The position numbers and the translations under genes are program-made. A stretch of DNA of 64,000 nucleotides. Origin: Siphonodentalium dalli (lineage: Eukaryota; Mollusca; Scaphopoda; Gadilida; Siphonodentaliidae). The notes beneath the pieces were generated by a model. It worked only from the letters and a program-made list of their open reading frames with translations. It had not been told where the DNA came from and searched no databases. The stretch is from the NCBI GenBank assembly GCA_032622095.1, contig CP136061.1, positions 216,348,373 to 216,412,372 of the forward strand. The letters are read 5' to 3'. Each line of letters begins with the position of its first letter. Positions within the stretch are counted from its first letter, which is position 1. Shown here piece after piece: positions 12,652-23,963 of the stretch.

Positions 12652-12972
12652 AAAGTAATTGACCACCAATAACGTGGTGTCACCCCGTTAATATGGCGGT
12701 ACTATACCGCGGTATCCTCCAATACGTGGTACTGATACCGCTTGTTAACGCGAACAAGTATGTGTGAGTAAATACCTCCCCTCAAAGAGTTCCATGAAAA
12801 TCACTGCGGTATTCAACAAATTTAATGCGGTGCCCGCTAAAAGACCGCGGTATCATTATCGCCCAATACCGTAACTCCACCGCCATGACCGTCTTGATAC
12901 CGCTACCGTTTATTACCGGTATCACCGCGGTCATGACCGGGGTATCACCCTGTTTTTCTGGTCAATTACTTT
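12652..12972. mobile_element. Palindromic-word element 1 (ACCGCGGT words)
   Basis: Termini AAAGTAATTGACCA and TGGTCAATTACTTT are exact inverse matches (321 bp between outer ends). The interior is built from variants of the self-complementary word GATACCGCGGTATC (for example around 12699, 12842 and 12920). It is GC-richer than its flanks and has no open frame. No clear target duplication. Compare the elements at 20.7, 28.8 and 55.1 kb. Confidence 0.7.
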
Positions 12973-13079
12973 GAGAATAGCCGTAGCTACACTAATGCTT
13001 ACTAATCAAGTAATTTCTTATAACGAGAGGCCGATCGTGAGATGTTTAACCCATACTTGGCGATAGTGATCAGCTAGTT

Positions 13080-13200
13080 TCAGTTCAGACACGAAAATCC
13101 ATAAGCCATAACTCTGTTTAAAATATAAAAAAATGGATCAAACCCAAATTCGAAATCTATCTGTATTTTGGGCTGAGAAACTCACATACAAAATTTACAT
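13080..13200. repeat. Family A repeat fragment
   Basis: 'tccataagccataactctg', 'cccaaattcgaaatctatctg' and 'gggctgagaaactcacatac' match the family A unit. Confidence 0.55.
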
Positions 13201-13629
13201 ACATCTCAATAAAATGAGATATATCAGATGAAAGGTATTTCTGCTAAGTATAAAGAATGTTGTGAATTAAGGGTTCATTTAACCACAAAAATCCATACAA
13301 GTGAAAGGGATATAATAGGAGAATGATTACATGAAAAATATACAAAAGCATAAATTGATGACAAGGGTTAACAATTTTAACTCAATAAAATTAGGTACAG
13401 GTATGTCACTGGAACATTGCATTGATAAACCAGAGAGCTGTATGGAAATACAATAAACAACAGATGGTTCTCTGTCCAATTACACCTTCCACTGTGCCCT
13501 GACAATATGATGGCTAAAAATAACTGTAGTTTCCAATAATACAAGTTAATCTACAGTATTCTCTCTCAGTGCTAACTGATATCACCAGTGTTAGCTGCTA
13601 TGGTTCTACATGATAAGCATAAAAATATC

Positions 13630-14192
13630 GAATCTGTTCAATCCTTAGTTAAAAAGGCCATAACTCTGGTATAAAAAACAGGATCTAACCCATATTCAAA
13701 CTTGATCTGTATTTTGAGTTGAGAAACTCACATACCAAAGTTGGTTCCGATCAGACGATAACTGGTTGATCTATCGAAGCATGGATGAATTCTATATCAA
13801 AGGGCCATAACTCCATTAAAAATAATCTGATCAAACCCATATTCGAACTCGAACTGTATTTTAGATAGAGAAACTCACATACCAAATTTGGTTCTCATCA
13901 GATAATTTTTGTTTTTAGTTATCGTAGCAACCATGAATTCTAAGTCGAAAAAGGGCCATGACTCCGTAAAAAAAACTCGGATTAAACCCATATTCGAACT
14001 CGATCTGTATTTTGGTCTGAGAAACTCATATACAAAATTTGGTTCCGATCAGATAGAAACTATTTGAGTTATCGCACCATGCGTAAAGTGTCTACGGACA
14101 GACAGAGGGTCGGACGGACAGACGGACGAATGACGAGTGGTCATTCCGGACGTCAACATTATGTTTACCATACTATGGTATGGGTAAACATA
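13630..14192. repeat. Family A repeat, best-preserved copy
   Basis: Three to four units of about 150 bp ('gggccataactcc..catattcgaactcgatctgtattttg..gagaaactcacataccaaatttggttc'). The tail is 'cgtaaagtgtctacggacag' and GGACGGACAGACGGACG, followed by an imperfect hairpin at about 14,164-14,190 (TGTTTACCATAC / GGTATGGGTAAACA). Non-coding. Confidence 0.7.
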
Positions 14193-15640
14193 AAAACACA
14201 ACAGTGTGATGCAGGTGAACTTACATCCTCCTCTGCATTATCAAAGGATACTACAAAAACACCAAGTCATTGCTCCACATCCCATTGGATTTACTCTGAT
14301 AGAGGTGTGAACAATAAGTGGCACATCCTTTGATTTTATTGATATAGTACCTCTTTGACAGACCCAACAACTAAGAATAGAATAAGATATGTATAATTCA
14401 CAACGATATTAACACAAGTGTATACTATTATACATCTTTATTATTTAAGAAAAACTGGAACAAATAATAGTATCTTCTCCTATTCTACAGGATAGATACA
14501 TGATTGTATTCACCTTCCAAATGCTAAAAAATGGGGGTGGGCTTATCTACGAGAACCACCCCATGTTTTGTTTAGGGGAAAAACCCAGACTGGGCTTATC
14601 TTTGAGGATGGGCTTACTGACGGGTGTATACATTATTCTGCTTTAATTTTGATGAGCTCAGGTCATTTGGCATGTGTTATTTAGATGCAAAAAATGAAAC
14701 TACACCGAAGTATAACACCGATTCAAAAATATCTGAATCAGCGGATCTCGAATCGGGTGCCTGATATCAACATTGAATCGAATCTCGATTATTCGCAGGT
14801 CCCTAATTCGTATATCCCAACCAATTCACAATTATACATTCTAATTTGAATCAATTAAATATCCCCTACATGTAACTTGGCAGTGCCCTATATAAAATGA
14901 ATTCTCAAATATGCTCTTGTATCTACACAGGCAGTAAATGTGAAGGATGGTTACATGTAAGCAAGAACAATGCTTCATTAACTTTTTCTATCCAAACATT
15001 ATGTTAAGATTTTCTATATACCTAATTTGTTTTCAGCTCTGTCTGGAAAAATATCTTGATCAAATTCTGGTCTGTGTCTTTATTATCCATTGCCATCTAC
15101 ATGTATGTGTATGATATGTATGAACCCTGATGAGAATGAAAAAAAAACAAATTATTCATTTACTTATCATCTAAGGTTCGAACCCTGACATGGGTAAACA
15201 AATATTGGGATAAATTTTCAAGTGTGATCTGAGTTGAGGGACATTTCAATGTGCCATTCCGATCGATAAGAAATGAGAATTTGTTCATGCTCACTGAAGC
15301 AAGCACACTCATACTGTGTCTGTGATTATAAATACCCTAGTACCAGTAATTGTATGGTCAGATACAATTGCAGAGCTAGTGCATTGTGTTGTTCCAATAT
15401 AATGGTAGATGTGTTCTGTGTCAATATTCAAACCCATGTTCAGACTAATATGGTTCCCAACTCTGGGCGAAAGGTATGGACATCATGATTATTCCTATGA
15501 ACGATGAACTGTTGATAAAGCCGATAACTGATTACCATTTCCGTTGTTGATTATTTCGGATGTCAGACAATGCCGGGTATAATTGCATACCGTGTTTGAA
15601 CCTACAACATTTTAATCAACGATGTTCCCCGAACTGCGTC
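14193..15640. other. Gene-free stretch
   Basis: No recognisable gene. A perfect B-box-like word GGTTCGAACCC lies at about 15,175 but has no A-box or cloverleaf partner. Confidence 0.35.
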
Positions 15641-16500
15641 AAATTGAGCCAAAAATGGTAAGGCCTGTAGTCTGTGTTAACGGATTGATTTTTGGCCACT
15701 GACCGCCATGTTTTTTTGCCGAAAGGCTGCTAAAATGACCCGTTCCCAGCTACATGTTATGACAAATTTCAAACTGATCTGACCAAAGGACTTGTAGCAC
15801 ATGCTAGTGGGAATTGTCGGATGTACACATGCACACACAGCATATCATGGTCAGAAAACAGGGTTCCCCAAAAAATCTCTGTATTCATCCCTATCCCTTT
15901 TATTGGTTACCCCCGAAGCGACATATGAAGTTTGGTGATGACCTGATGAGGGATGTGGTCTGTAGGGTGTGTCAAAGGATTTATTCATCTAAAGAGTAAA
16001 ATCCAAGATGGCTGCTGACGGCCATGTTTTTCTTAACAGATTTCAGATAAAATTGATGGCTCTCATCTATAGGTCACCCTGATGATCCATGTGAAATTTG
16101 GTGACGATCAGATTCTATAGGGTGTGCCAAAGGATTTGGTCAAGCAAAGAGTAAAATTAAAGATGGCGGCCATGTTTTTCATAAAAAATCCTTCAAATTT
16201 TATAGCTCCAAGCTAGAGGCAATCCTAAACATGCCTGTACATTATCAAAACATTTCTTCAATAAATGTGGAATGCAAAGTGTGCTGATGGATTTAAATTT
16301 GAAATCAAAGTTACTGCTGGCGGCCAATTTTTTAATGAAATTCGGAAAAAATTGATGGTTCCCATCTACATGTAGAGGTCTCACTGTTGGGTGTGCCAAA
16401 GGAAATTGTTGATGGATGGATGGACGGACTGACAGACAACGGATACCAACTCATGGCAATAGCTTAAACCTCTGAAACCTGACTTTGTCAAGTTGAGCTA
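15640..16500. repeat. Family C repeat copies
   Basis: Diverged units with 'aagatggc..ggccatgtttttc', 'gtgtgccaaaggattt' and 'aagtttggtgacgat', ending 'ggatggacggactgacagac' and 'catggcaatagcttaaac' plus 'agttgagctaaaaa'. The segment near 16,159 has AAGATGGCGGCCATG. Confidence 0.7.
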
Positions 16501-16729
16501 AAAATTATTTATTTATATTACTGTATCCACATATCATGATAGACATTATATATACCTTATCAGTTTTCAGCTATCTCTGGGATAATATCTTGATCAAATT
16601 CTGGTCCCTCACATTATTATCCATATATATATATATAAGTAGCTCTTTGAGTTCCAGGATCCTTAATGATAATGAAAACAAAATTATGAATAATCCTTCA
16701 CTGATCATACAATAATAATCCTTGTACAC

Positions 16730-19262
16730 AATAATCCAGAGTAAATTCCAAGACGGTGGCCATTTTTAAAACAAATTTGAATTTTTTTTATGGCTCTGAT
16801 CTGGTTGTCATACTGAAGATCTATATTAAGTTTGGTGACAATCGGATAAGGGCTTGCAGGATGTGCCAAAGGATTCACCATGGAAAGCGTAAAATTCATG
16901 ATGGTCACCCCAAAGAACCATATGAAGTTTGAATGAAAGTGTCAATGACACTGTAGCTCAACTTAGAAAGGGAATAATTTCATGTGTTAAAGTCAATGGA
17001 GTGATTAGGAATGTGGAAAGTTGAAAGGTCTAGTTATGCAAAGAGTAAAATCTAAGATGGCCACTGGCAGCCATGTTTTTTTTTGCCAAATGATCCCAAA
17101 AAGACTCGTTCCCATTAACATGTCATTATTAACATCCAGTACAAATTTCATGATGATCTGACAAATGATACGACCTGTAGGTCGCGCCAAAGGATTTAGT
17201 CATGCAAAGAGTTAAATCCAAGATGGCTTCTGGTGGCCATTTTTTTTGCCAAATGACTCGTTCCGATCTACATGTCAATATTAACATCCTTGACAAATTT
17301 CATGATGATCAGACAAGCAGTATGACCTGTAGCCCGCGCCAATGGATTGAATTTTGAAATCCAAAATGGTGGCTGATGGCCATGTTTTTTGCCGAATGAC
17401 CCCAAAATAACTCGTTCCCATCTACATGACAATGTCAACATTCATGACAAATTTCATAAAGATCGGACCAAAGGTACAACCTGTAGCCCGTCCTAATGGA
17501 TTGAATTTTGAAATGCAAGATGGCCGCTGGCGGCCATGTTTTTTGTTGAATGACCCCAAAATGACTCCCATCTACATTCCAATTTCAACAGCCATGACAA
17601 ATTTCATCATGATCAGACTAAAGGTACGACCTGTAGCCCATGCTAAAGGATTTATTTTAGTCATACAAAGAGTAAAATCCAAAATGGCTGCTGGCGGCCA
17701 TGTTTTTTTGACCCCATCATAACTCAATACCAACTACATGTCAATATTAACATCCATTTCAAATTTCATAATGATCCGAAAAAAGATACGACCTGTAGAC
17801 TGTGGTAATGGATTGAATTCTGAAATCCAAGATGGCTGCTGGCTGCCATGTTTTTTTGGCCGAACAAACCCAAAATCACTCATTCCCATCTACATGGCAT
17901 TGTTAACATCCATGAGAAATTTCATGAAGATCCGACAAAAGCTACGACCTGTAGCCCGCGCCAAAGGATTTAGTCATGTAAAGAGCAAAATCCAAGATGG
18001 CTGCTGGTGGCCATGTTTTCTGGCCGAATGACCCCAAAACGAATCGTTCCCATCTACATGTAATTTTTAACATCCATGACAAATTTCATGAAGATCCGAC
18101 AAAAGCTATGACCGGTAGCCCGCGCCAAAGGATTTAGTCATATAAAGAGCAAAATCCAAGATGGCTGCTGGCAGCCATGTTTTTTGGCCAAACGACTCCA
18201 AAATCACTTGTCAATATTAACATATATGACAAATTTCATGATGATCAGAGGAACAGTACGACCTGTAGCCCGCGCCAATGGATTTAATTTTGAAATCCAA
18301 GATGGCCGCCAGCAGCCATGTTTTTTGGCCGAATGACCCCAAAATGACACATTCCCATCTACATGTCAACATTCATGACAAATTTCATAAAGATCAGACC
18401 AAAGGTACGACCTGTAGCCCGCGCAAAAGGAAATTGTTGACAGACACACACACGACAACCCATGGCAATAGCTCAAACTTACAAAGTAAGTTGAGCTAAA
18501 AATAACGGCTCCTATCTGAGGTCTCCCTGAAGATCCCTGTGAAGTTTGGTGACGATCCGATGAGGCAGAAGGCATGTAGGGTGTGCCAAAGGATTTAGTC
18601 ATACAAAGAGTAAAATCCACGATGGCTGCTGGTGGCCATGTTTTTCAATAAAATATCGAAAAAAATTGATGGCTCCAATATAAAGGTCAGTCAAAAGTAC
18701 CATATGAAGTTTGTTACAAAGAGATGAGGGATGAGGGACCTGTAGACCGTGCCAAAGAATTTAGTCATGCAAAGAGTAAAATTCAAGATGGCTGCTGGCG
18801 GCCATGTTTTTTTGCCGAATGAACCCAAAATGACTCTTTCCCATCTACATGTTATTGTTAATCTCCATGACAATTTTCATGATGATAAGATAAACAGTAC
18901 GACATGTAGCCCGTGCTAATGGATTGAATTTTGAAATCCAAGATGGCTTCTGGCGGCCATGTTTTTTAGCCGATTAACCCCAAAATGACTTGTTCCCATT
19001 TACATGTCATTGTTAATATCCATGACAAATTTCAAGAAGATCTGACCAAAGGTACAACCTGTAGCCCGCGCTAAAGGATTTAGTCATGCAAAGAGTAAAA
19101 TCCAAGATGGCTGCTGACAGCCATCTTTTTTGGCCGAATGACCCCAAAATGACTCGTTCCCATCTACATCTCATTGTTAGCATACATGACAAATTTCATG
19201 AAGATCTGACCAAAGCTACGACCTGTAGCCCATGCCAAAGGATTTAGTCATGCAAAGAGTCG
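16730..19262. repeat. Family C tandem array, unit about 145-165 bp
   Basis: At least a dozen degenerate head-to-tail units. Each unit reads, in order: 'catccatgacaaatttcatg', 'gatc.gacaaa.gtacgacc', 'tgtagcccgcgcc', 'aaaggatttagtcatgcaaagag', 'aaatccaagatggctgctgg', 'cggccatgtttttt', 'gccgaatgaccccaaaatga', 'ctcgttcccatctacatgtc'. An internal tail ('catggcaatagctcaaact', 'agttgagctaaaaata') at about 18,460-18,503 marks the end of one element inside the block. The open frames across it (for example 17,426-18,031) are read-throughs of repeat units and not genes. Confidence 0.85.
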
Positions 19263-19857
19263 ATTGATCAGAATTCTTTATTTATTTTCGAATAGCGGTT
19301 GCTGCTAACTATTCTGACATTTTGAATGAGGTTTTGGCCACGTGACGGTCATGCGACAAGCAAAACATGCGTGTTGCCATCGTCACGAGCCGGATTTTCC
19401 AGGTGAAATAAAACTCAGTTTGATCGGTCAGATTAAATCGAATCCGACAAAAACCGGCCCAAAGTGTTGGCGCACACGATCCCGGTTGTCCCCGATTTAT
19501 CCGGCAGCCGAGATCGTGTGTGCCGACACTAAGTTGTATTGATTTTTCGCCACTTCACAATCACGGGCATTCACGATTGCCAGACCTGCTAGGCCTATTG
19601 AGTTCCACCGAAGTTCTGTATCTGTAGATACCGGTACATGTATTACAGTGCAGGAACCAATTCTGGTTGTAGACGACACACTGGTCCAGGTGCTACCACG
19701 GCCGAGTAACTTTATAACCCTGTGGTGACTCCAGTAGCGTTCTTTAACGTGCACACACCGAGGCGTGTACACGGGTCATGCAGCCATTAAATTAATGTCC
19801 GCACCCGATCGGACAGTGCGTGGCTGCACCACCTATTACCTGGACAAGTGTTGTAAT
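19263..19857. other. Unique, GC-richer stretch
   Basis: Contains GGCGCACACGATC at about 19,469, inverted with one mismatch at about 19,512 (GATCGTGTGTGCC). A 91-codon minus-strand frame (19,497-19,772) has no recognisable motif. It could be part of an exon or promoter, but I cannot support a gene. Confidence 0.3.

Positions 19858-19889
<32 letters not shown>
19858..19889. repeat. 32-nt poly(G) run
   Basis: An uninterrupted run of 32 G on the plus strand. It is the longest of twelve G or C homopolymers of 11 nt or more in the window. Confidence 0.9.
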
Positions 19890-19890
<1 letters not shown>

Positions 19891-20004
19891 GTGGGAGTCA
19901 GCATTTTGCAATTTGCAATCAGATCTTTATTCAGTGATCTCAAATGAGACTTTTCAGCCTGACAAACTTGATATCTGACCGAGTTCTGATTTTTGTCAGA
20001 ATAC

Positions 20005-20088
20005 CCTGCCCAGGTTCAAGTTGCGATCCCCGGTCCGCTAGCACGAGAGACCAATAGGCAATACGCTACCTCTCGGCTACCGACTTCC
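20005..20088 (-). repeat. tRNA-like (SINE-type) fragment
   Basis: Read on the minus strand, the segment has an A-box-like TAGCCGAGAGG and, about 45 nt on, GATCGCAAC, a damaged B box, followed by 'ttgaacctggg'. The order and spacing resemble a tRNA-derived SINE head more than a functional tRNA; no convincing acceptor stem is visible. A 182-bp MITE is inserted at its edge. Confidence 0.3.
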
Positions 20089-20270
20089 TAGTCCAACAAA
20101 TTAGACTATTCGGGTTAAGATATATTTTCATATTTGGACATTTACGATTATCTTAACCCTTCTAAGGGATTAACTTCATTAACTTGATTAAGGCCACATA
20201 AATGTCCAAATATTAAAAAAAAATAGGTCTTAAAATTGACTTAATTCGAATCGTCTAATTTGTTGGACTA
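20089..20270. mobile_element. 182-bp MITE with 9-bp target duplication
   Basis: The ends are inverted repeats (TAGTCCAACAAATTAGAC and its mirror ending TTGTTGGACTA). Inner arms also mirror each other ('atatttggacattta' and 'taaatgtccaaatatt'). CCGACTTCC occurs directly before (20,080-20,088) and directly after (20,271-20,279), a clean 9-bp target duplication that can be extended to 11 by the flanking TA. This length fits Mutator- or Merlin-type elements. No coding capacity. Confidence 0.8.
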
Positions 20271-20619
20271 CCGACTTCCAAGTTATTGAGTTATTGACTA
20301 CAGCAAATACTTACACTCCGATTTCTTGATCCTGAAACATCGACTGGTTCTTCAAGTACGTTGGTTTGCGTCCGATGTGAAGTGAAATACAAGAATTTAA
20401 TTTGTGAAGCGTGGTAAACGTATAAAACGCCATTTTGTACGATGAGAAATCACGTGACTACCCATGTCAAGTATCCATATCACGTGAGCAGGCAAATCGC
20501 TGATTCTAATCTGGACAAGCTCACCCAGCGTCCATGACGTCTCAAATAAATATTATGGCAAGCCGATAACTGATTCTGGTAGACTTTCTTCACTCGTTAG
20601 ATTCCGGCTTACGGTAGTC

Positions 20620-22535
20620 TATGGGTGCCCATTTGAACCCCTGGATGGCGGCAATTTTTGGATTGGGATAGGGTTATGGGGTGTGAAAACAGTTCCTTGT
20701 GGGAGGCGGAAGGGGGCACAATGTAACTATGGGAGGTCAAATTCACTTCGTTTCAGCGCAATTCAATTGCGCTTCAGTGCAATTGATGAAGCGCAATTGA
20801 ATTGGACTGAAGCGCAATCAATTGCGCTTCAGCACAATTCATTTGCGCAATTATTTTCCCATATATGGGAACGCCCACTTGCATTTGGGTCTACAAGTGG
20901 ATCATCATACAGCACACTTTGTTTGACATAAATCGGTCAAGGGGCCGAGAAATGGCATGGGCACGTGCACCCTATTCAAACCCCTCTGGACGGCGGACAT
21001 TTTGGATCGGGATGGGGTGTGTGGGATGTACGACGAGTTCATTGAGGGGAACTCATAACAATGCCCTTTATTTGACCTAAACCGGTCAAGGGCCGATAAA
21101 CGGCATATATGCCCCATTTGAAACCCTCTGGGTGGCGGCCATTTTGGATCGTGTTGTGGTGAATATTTAGATCGGCTTAGGGCCACCCTACAATTACACC
21201 CTTTGTTTAACCTAAATCGGCCAATAAATTGCGCGAGTGGCCTATTTGAACCCCACTGGACGGCGGCCATTTTTGGATCAGGATGCATGGGTGAATATTT
21301 AGATCGGATAGGGGTCACCCTAAAACACCATTTGTTTGACATTAAACGAAAAAAATGGCACGAGTGCCCTATCTGATCACCATTGGATGGCGGCCATTTT
21401 GGATGGAAGTGGGTCACACAAAACCTATTATTGGATATAGGTTTATGAAACCTAAATCGATTAAGGGTCTAGGGTTAACATGGTGCCCAATTTGAACCCA
21501 TCTGGACAGCGGCCATTTTAGACTGGGGTCGGGTGAACGAGGTGAATATTTAGATTGGCTTGGGGCCACACGTAACATCCTTTTTTGAACTAAATCGGGT
21601 AAATGGCCATGGGAGCCCTATTTGAACTCCTCTTGATTCTTTGAATCTGGAAGGGGTGAATGGGGTGAATATTTAAATTGGCCGGGGCCATCATACAACG
21701 CCATTTGTTTGACCTAAATCGACCAAGAGGACGAGAAATTGCATATATATGTACCCTATTTGAACCCCTCTGTGTGGCGGCCATTTTGGACCAGGTTGTG
21801 GTGTGTGCAAAGATTTGATTGTAGGACACCCTAGAACGCTAATTATTTGACATAAATCTGCCAAGGGACCTATGCCATATTTGAACCCATCCGGGTGGCG
21901 TCCATTTTGGATCGGTGTGGTGTGAATATTTAGATCGGTTAGGCGGCCACTCTACAACACCCTTTGTTTGACATATACCGGTCAAAGGACCGATGCATGA
22001 GTAGGCCTACCTATTTGAACCCCTCTGGAGGGCGTCCATTTTAGATCAGATAGGTGCATATTTAGATAGGCTTGTGAGTCATCCTACAACACCGCTATGG
22101 GGTCACCATACAATACACTTTGTTTGACCTAGATTGGTCAAGGGGCCGAGAAATGGCATGGGTGCCATATTTGAACTCTTCTGGACAGCGGCCATTTTGA
22201 ATCGGGGGTTGAATGGGGTAAATATTTAGATTGGCTTGGGAGCCAATATACAACGCCCTTTGTTTGACCTAAATCGGTCGAGGCCGAGAAATGACAGGGG
22301 TACCCTATATGAACTCATCTGGACGGCGGCCATTTTTTGGATCAGGGTGGGGTGTTTGGAAAGAGTTATTTGGTGCAATCTATAGCATCCTTTATTTGAC
22401 CTAAATCGGTTAAGGGGCCGAGAAATTACATTGGTGCCCTATTTGAATCCCTCTGGGTGACGGTATTTTTGGATCGGGGTGGGTGCGTGGGGGATACATT
22501 GTGGGCACCATATAATACACTTTGTTTTACCTTGT
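20620..22535. repeat. Family D tandem array, unit about 115-140 bp
   Basis: More than ten degenerate units. Each reads 'ccctatttgaacccctctgg', 'cggcggccattttggatcgg', 'gtgaatatttagatcggctt', 'ggccaccctacaacaccctt', 'tgtttgacctaaatcggtca', 'aggggccgagaaatggcatg'. Cores GGCGGCCATTTTGGAT fall at about 20,993, 21,130, 21,262, 21,391, 21,776, 22,190 and 22,327. The minus-strand 170-codon frame at 20,905-21,417 is only the repeat read through (its product repeats P-K-W-P-P blocks). Confidence 0.85.
20727..20864. mobile_element. Palindromic-word element 2 (GCGCAATTG words)
   Basis: Left end CTATGGGAGGTCAAATTCAC; right end TTTTCCCATA, which mirrors TATGGGA. The interior consists of variants of a self-complementary word, CAATTGCGCTTCAGCGCAATTG-like (written here without its middle: CAATTGCGC..GCGCAATTG). 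It interrupts the family D array. The left terminus is nearly identical to that of the element at 28,789. Confidence 0.65.
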
Positions 22536-22611
22536 ACAACTTTTGAATAAGGAATAAGGAATGGAACTAATCTTTGTTGTCCGTGTTCCTTAATCTCATA
22601 TTGTATATCGT

Positions 22612-23235
22612 AACTAGCAGGTGGACCCGACTTCGTCCGGGCTGTTTCCCCTCTGCTTTTCGGCGAATTGCGCGATTTGACCTTGAATTGTCCATTTCGA
22701 AGGTCAAGGTCAGGTGGGGTCATGATTTGACCCGTCCAAAACACTGCCCAGGCAAAAGTACCTCCATCCGGTTTTACCCGATTTGACCACGAATTGATAA
22801 TTTTGAAGGTCAATGTCAGGTCGGGGTCACGATTTGACCCGTCCAAAACACCCAGTGGACAAAAGTAACCATATGTATCAAATTCCGTCAAAATTCCATA
22901 AAAATTCGCGATTTGATCTTGAATTGACCCGATTTCAAGGTCAAGGTCACGTCGCACGAGCAAACGAATAGGCTTATGATACTCCCCATACGAAAGTATC
23001 CCCAGACACTAATTTTCATCGAAATCACGTGATACTCGGGCGTTCGACCTGGAAATGACCCGATTTCAATGTCAAGGTCACACGGGCAAATTAATAGGCC
23101 CATGCCACTCCCCGGCCGAAAGTATAACCACATACCAAGTTTCATCGAAATCGGTTCGGCCGTTTTCGAGTCCATCACGAATAGACAGACAGACATACAC
23201 ACACACAGACAAATTTCCCAACATATATAATAGAC
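22612..23235. repeat. Family B repeat (TCAAGGTCA words)
   Basis: Head ACTAGCAGGTGGACCCGACTT followed by a short hairpin (CCCGACTTCGTCCGGG). The body has 'cgatttgacc', 'aattgac' phrases and eight-to-nine-base words TGACCTTGA (22,678) and TCAAGGTCA (22,704; 22,935; 22,941; 23,072). The tail is 'catcgaaatcggttcggccg', then 'agacagacagacatacacac' and 'catatataatag'. It has the same organisation as 4,536-4,960. Confidence 0.75.
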
Positions 23236-23963
23236 TAGCCGATGAGCCCGACGTTGTCCGGGCTATTCAAAAACCAAATTTAAAGTCGATAGCTCTACCC
23301 AGCCCGACGTTGTCCGGGCATCGATCTATACAATATACGTCGATGGTCCGGGCTATTCAAAAACCAAATTTCAAGTCGATAGCTCTACCCGTTTCCGAGA
23401 TCTGGTCTGCGCATGCGCGAAGCTGGCGTCGCACGGGCTCGGCGACCCGATAAAATTCGTATCCGGGGCAAGATACATTCACATACCAAATTTCAAGTCG
23501 ATAGCTCCACCCGTTTCCGATATCTCGTCTGCGCATGCGCGAAGCTGACGTCGCACTGGCTCGGCGACCCGATAAAATTTGTATCCGGGGCAATATACAT
23601 TCACATACCAAATTTCAAGTCGATAGCTCCACCCGTTTCCGAGATCTCGTCTGCGCATGCGCGAAGCTGGCGTCGCACGGGCTCGGCGACCCGATAAAAT
23701 TCGTATCCGGGGCAAGATACATTCACATAGAAAATTTCAAGTCGATAGCTCCACCCGTTTCCGAGATCTCGTCTGTGCATGCGCGAAGCGGGCGCCGCAC
23801 GGGCTCGCCAATACGGCAACGACGACCGCCTGGTCAAACTACACACACGTACCAAGTTTCGTCCCGATCGGTCGAGAATCGTAGATTTGTATAAATTATA
23901 TACATACAGACAGACATACAGACATACAGACAGACATACAGAGGTCTTCAAAATATATAGGAG
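23236..23963. repeat. 122-bp tandem array, copy 1
   Basis: Head GATGAGCCCGACGTTGTCCG. It then has three full 122-bp units ('accaaatttcaagtcgatag', 'ctccacccgtttccgagatc', 'tcgtctgcgcatgcgcgaag', 'ctggcgtcgcacgggctcgg', 'cgacccgataaaattcgtat', 'ccggggcaagatacattcac') and a diverged fourth that runs into 'ccaagtttcgtcccgatcgg' and a CAGACAGACATACAG tail. TGCGCATGCGC recurs at 23,408, 23,530 and 23,652. Because 122 is not a multiple of 3, every frame stays open by turns, which produces spurious 'MREAGVARARRPDKI' frames. Confidence 0.9.

Larger units (their letters stand above)
12306..14632. mobile_element. Inverted pair of GTATACACCCGTCAG ends
   Basis: 'gtatacacccgtcagtgagcc' starting near 12306 is inverted at 14612-14632 ('ggcttactgacgggtgtatac', one mismatch). 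Related flanking words ('gggcttactcacgaggac', 'gggcttatctacgagaacc') sit inside both ends. This could be one 2.3-kb element or two opposed copies of a short repeat. Other repeats lie between them. Confidence 0.35.

Noticed and set aside
15170-15200. Perfect B-box word GGTTCGAACCC
   Set aside because: No A box or cloverleaf upstream; a lone word.
17426-18031. Two ~97-codon plus-strand frames
   Set aside because: Family C array units; similar frames appear at each unit.
20905-21417. 170-codon minus-strand open frame
   Set aside because: It is family D array sequence read through; the product repeats every unit and has no domain.
22439-22963. 174-codon minus-strand open frame
   Set aside because: Straddles the family D/family B junction, so it is a chimera of two repeats.
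23240-23275. Hammerhead-ribozyme-like start (CCGATGA followed by a GCCCG/CGGGC stem)
   Set aside because: The core would need CTGATGA and a GAAA after the stem; here it is CCGATGA and TATTCAAA, with no matching stem I or III.
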